From the NCBI RefSeq assembly GCF_002266855.1, contig NZ_NGJN01000001.1:124001-188000 (forward strand): a DNA stretch of 64,000 bases, in the 5' to 3' direction. The translations under genes and the position numbers were made by a program. The notes under the pieces are model-generated. The model was not told where the DNA came from and did no database searches. It saw only the letters and a list, made by a program, of their open reading frames with translations. This document shows positions 63,104-64,000 of this stretch, piece by piece (position 1 is the first letter of the stretch; the number at the start of each line of letters is the position of its first letter). The stretch comes from Winogradskyella aurantia (GTDB lineage Bacteria > Bacteroidota > Bacteroidia > Flavobacteriales > Flavobacteriaceae).

Positions 63104-64000
63104 CTACCTAATGATTAGTACTTTTAAAACCTTAGTTTCAAACGATTCTAAATCTGAAATCATTACCAAATACACACCAGACCTTACGATATTGTTACCA
63201 AGATTTCTACCGTTCCAAATGGCAGTTCCACCATCAATAGCAAAATTATAGTTCGCTCCCGAAGATCTCAAGTTGACGTTTGACTGGGCCTCCGCCACCA
63301 AATTACCTTCTATGTCTGTAATTTTAATATTCACACGGTCCGTAAGACCACTAATTTTAATGCCCTTGGTAATATCACTTAAATCATTAGACCCTAAGAT
63401 GTTGTATTCAGGCCGAACAGGGTTTGGATAGACATAAGCATTTTCCAGGTTTTCATCTGGTTCAGACCCTCCAGCTCTAAAGGATAACATTCCCCTGGTT
63501 GTTGCTATATAAACAAGCCCGTTTTGCGGATTAATAGAAATGTCTAAAATTCGATTTGACGGCAGTGGTGAGTTGTCTCGCGTAAAGTGGAAAATAGTAT
63601 TTTGCCCATCTGGTGAAAAATAAAACACACCTGAGTCTACGGTACCAACCCATTTATTGTTAGAACCATCCACCTCAATATCTGAAATCGTTTGGCCTGC
63701 TAACAACTCTTGTGGTATGCCGTCCTCTAAAATCACAATGGTGTTTAATCTTGGGTTTGGGTTATCATAAAACCCTGCCGTATTAAACAGTACTCTGAGA
63801 CCTGTAAAAGTACCGACCCAAAGTTGGTTTCTGTTATCTATTTCCAATGCTGTTATTCTTGGAAATGGCACATTTTGCTCTTCTGTACTCAAGGTTCTCA
63901 ATGGGTTATTAGCAATAGTTTCATTAAAGGCATATAATCCATTAGAATAGCCTCCAATCCATTTCGTCCCATTATTATCAATAGCAATATCATAAAAACC
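63104..64000 (-). CDS. porZ: PorZ-like beta-propeller protein, 3' part (cut by window edge)
   Basis: The frame is open from the right window edge to the stop at 63104, giving about 298 C-terminal residues. It has two-component-regulator-type propeller blades (NRNQLWVGTFTGLRVLFN, SNNKWVGTVDSGVFYF, NGLVYIATTRGMLSF, and upstream IDNNGTKWIGGYSNGLYAF) and a C-terminal domain with YPNPVRPEY and SGVYLVMISDLESF. This matches PorZ, a T9SS component that helps attach cargo to anionic LPS. I recall porZ next to recO in related genomes, but the N-terminus is missing here. Confidence 0.7.
   Translation of the reverse strand, partial: GFYDIAIDNNGTKWIGGYSNGLYAFNETIANNPLRTLSTEEQNVPFPRITALEIDNRNQLWVGTFTGLRVLFNTAGFYDNPNPRLNTIVILEDGIPQELLAGQTISDIEVDGSNNKWVGTVDSGVFYFSPDGQNTIFHFTRDNSPLPSNRILDISINPQNGLVYIATTRGMLSFRAGGSEPDENLENAYVYPNPVRPEYNILGSNDLSDITKGIKISGLTDRVNIKITDIEGNLVAEAQSNVNLRSSGANYNFAIDGGTAIWNGRNLGNNIVRSGVYLVMISDLESFETKVLKVLIIR

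Overview
The window is AT-rich, densely packed chromosomal DNA from a member of the Bacteroidota, most likely a marine Flavobacteriaceae. The evidence is two proteins with type IX secretion (T9SS) C-terminal signals, a PorZ-like protein, four TonB-dependent receptors (two with the N-terminal carboxypeptidase-regulatory-like domain typical of the phylum), a DUF4270 lipoprotein, a DksA-like protein with a degenerate zinc finger, an F1 beta/epsilon pair split from the rest of the ATP synthase, and promoters of the Bacteroidota type (TTTG, about 20 bp, TAnnTTTG). I see no tRNA, rRNA, CRISPR array, transposase or prophage. The region reads as core chromosome with a few accessory cassettes.

Layout. 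Positions 1-2449: the 5' part of a TonB-dependent receptor gene (minus). 2613-7301 (minus): DUF3108 protein, tryptophan 2,3-dioxygenase, M23 peptidase lipoprotein and glucose-6-phosphate isomerase, packed as an operon. 7568-9941 (minus): hppD and hmgA for tyrosine breakdown. 10177-14236 (minus): a patatin/BamA-like outer-membrane phospholipase behind uvrC. 14326-17151 (plus): a RimB-like aspartic protease, RimK ligase, AspA/AstE-type hydrolase and 5-formyl-THF cyclo-ligase in overlapping order. 17156-19937 (minus): a TPR histidine kinase and a LuxR-type response regulator. 19990-25631 (minus): ileS, a dksA-like gene, a DUF4097-like protein, lspA and a small membrane protein. 25828-27907 (minus): a Crp/Fnr regulator and radA. 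28098-32732 (minus): panC, panD, a YbhN-like flippase-type membrane protein and two tandem esterase-fold proteins. 32840-37234 (plus): a short glycogen-synthase-like protein, a DUF4270 lipoprotein and glmS. 37404-41902 (plus): a TonB receptor paired with a GDSL-type lipoprotein. 42070-43931 (plus): atpD and atpC, followed by an unannotated 58-residue membrane protein gene on the minus strand. 44263-49294: a LexA/CI-like self-cleaving repressor divergent from a DnaE2-like polymerase and a Y-family polymerase. 49297-51909 (minus): a large T9SS type B protein with six tandem repeats. 52011-53812: a DUF2975/XRE pair and two small membrane-associated genes. 53840-57239 (plus): a BtuB-sized TonB receptor, a JmjC-like cupin and a small outer-membrane barrel. 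57296-64000: recX, a T9SS cargo protein, a third full TonB receptor, recO and a partial PorZ-like gene.

The most interesting cassette is the SOS-like mutagenesis module at 44263-49294. Its divergent intergenic region carries two copies of a 9-bp element 22 bp apart, each inside an inverted repeat and each next to or overlapping a predicted -7 element, as expected for an autoregulated damage-inducible switch without a classical LexA/ImuA arrangement. Other notable points are an isoleucyl-tRNA synthetase with a GVHH instead of HxGH signature (linked in the literature to extreme mupirocin resistance), two tandem esterase-fold proteins whose nucleophile serine is replaced by aspartate, a RimB-RimK-AspA/AstE module suggesting reversible protein glutamylation, and an M23 peptidase with a cysteine in place of a zinc-binding histidine. 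All functional statements come from reading motifs and context. No database search was run.
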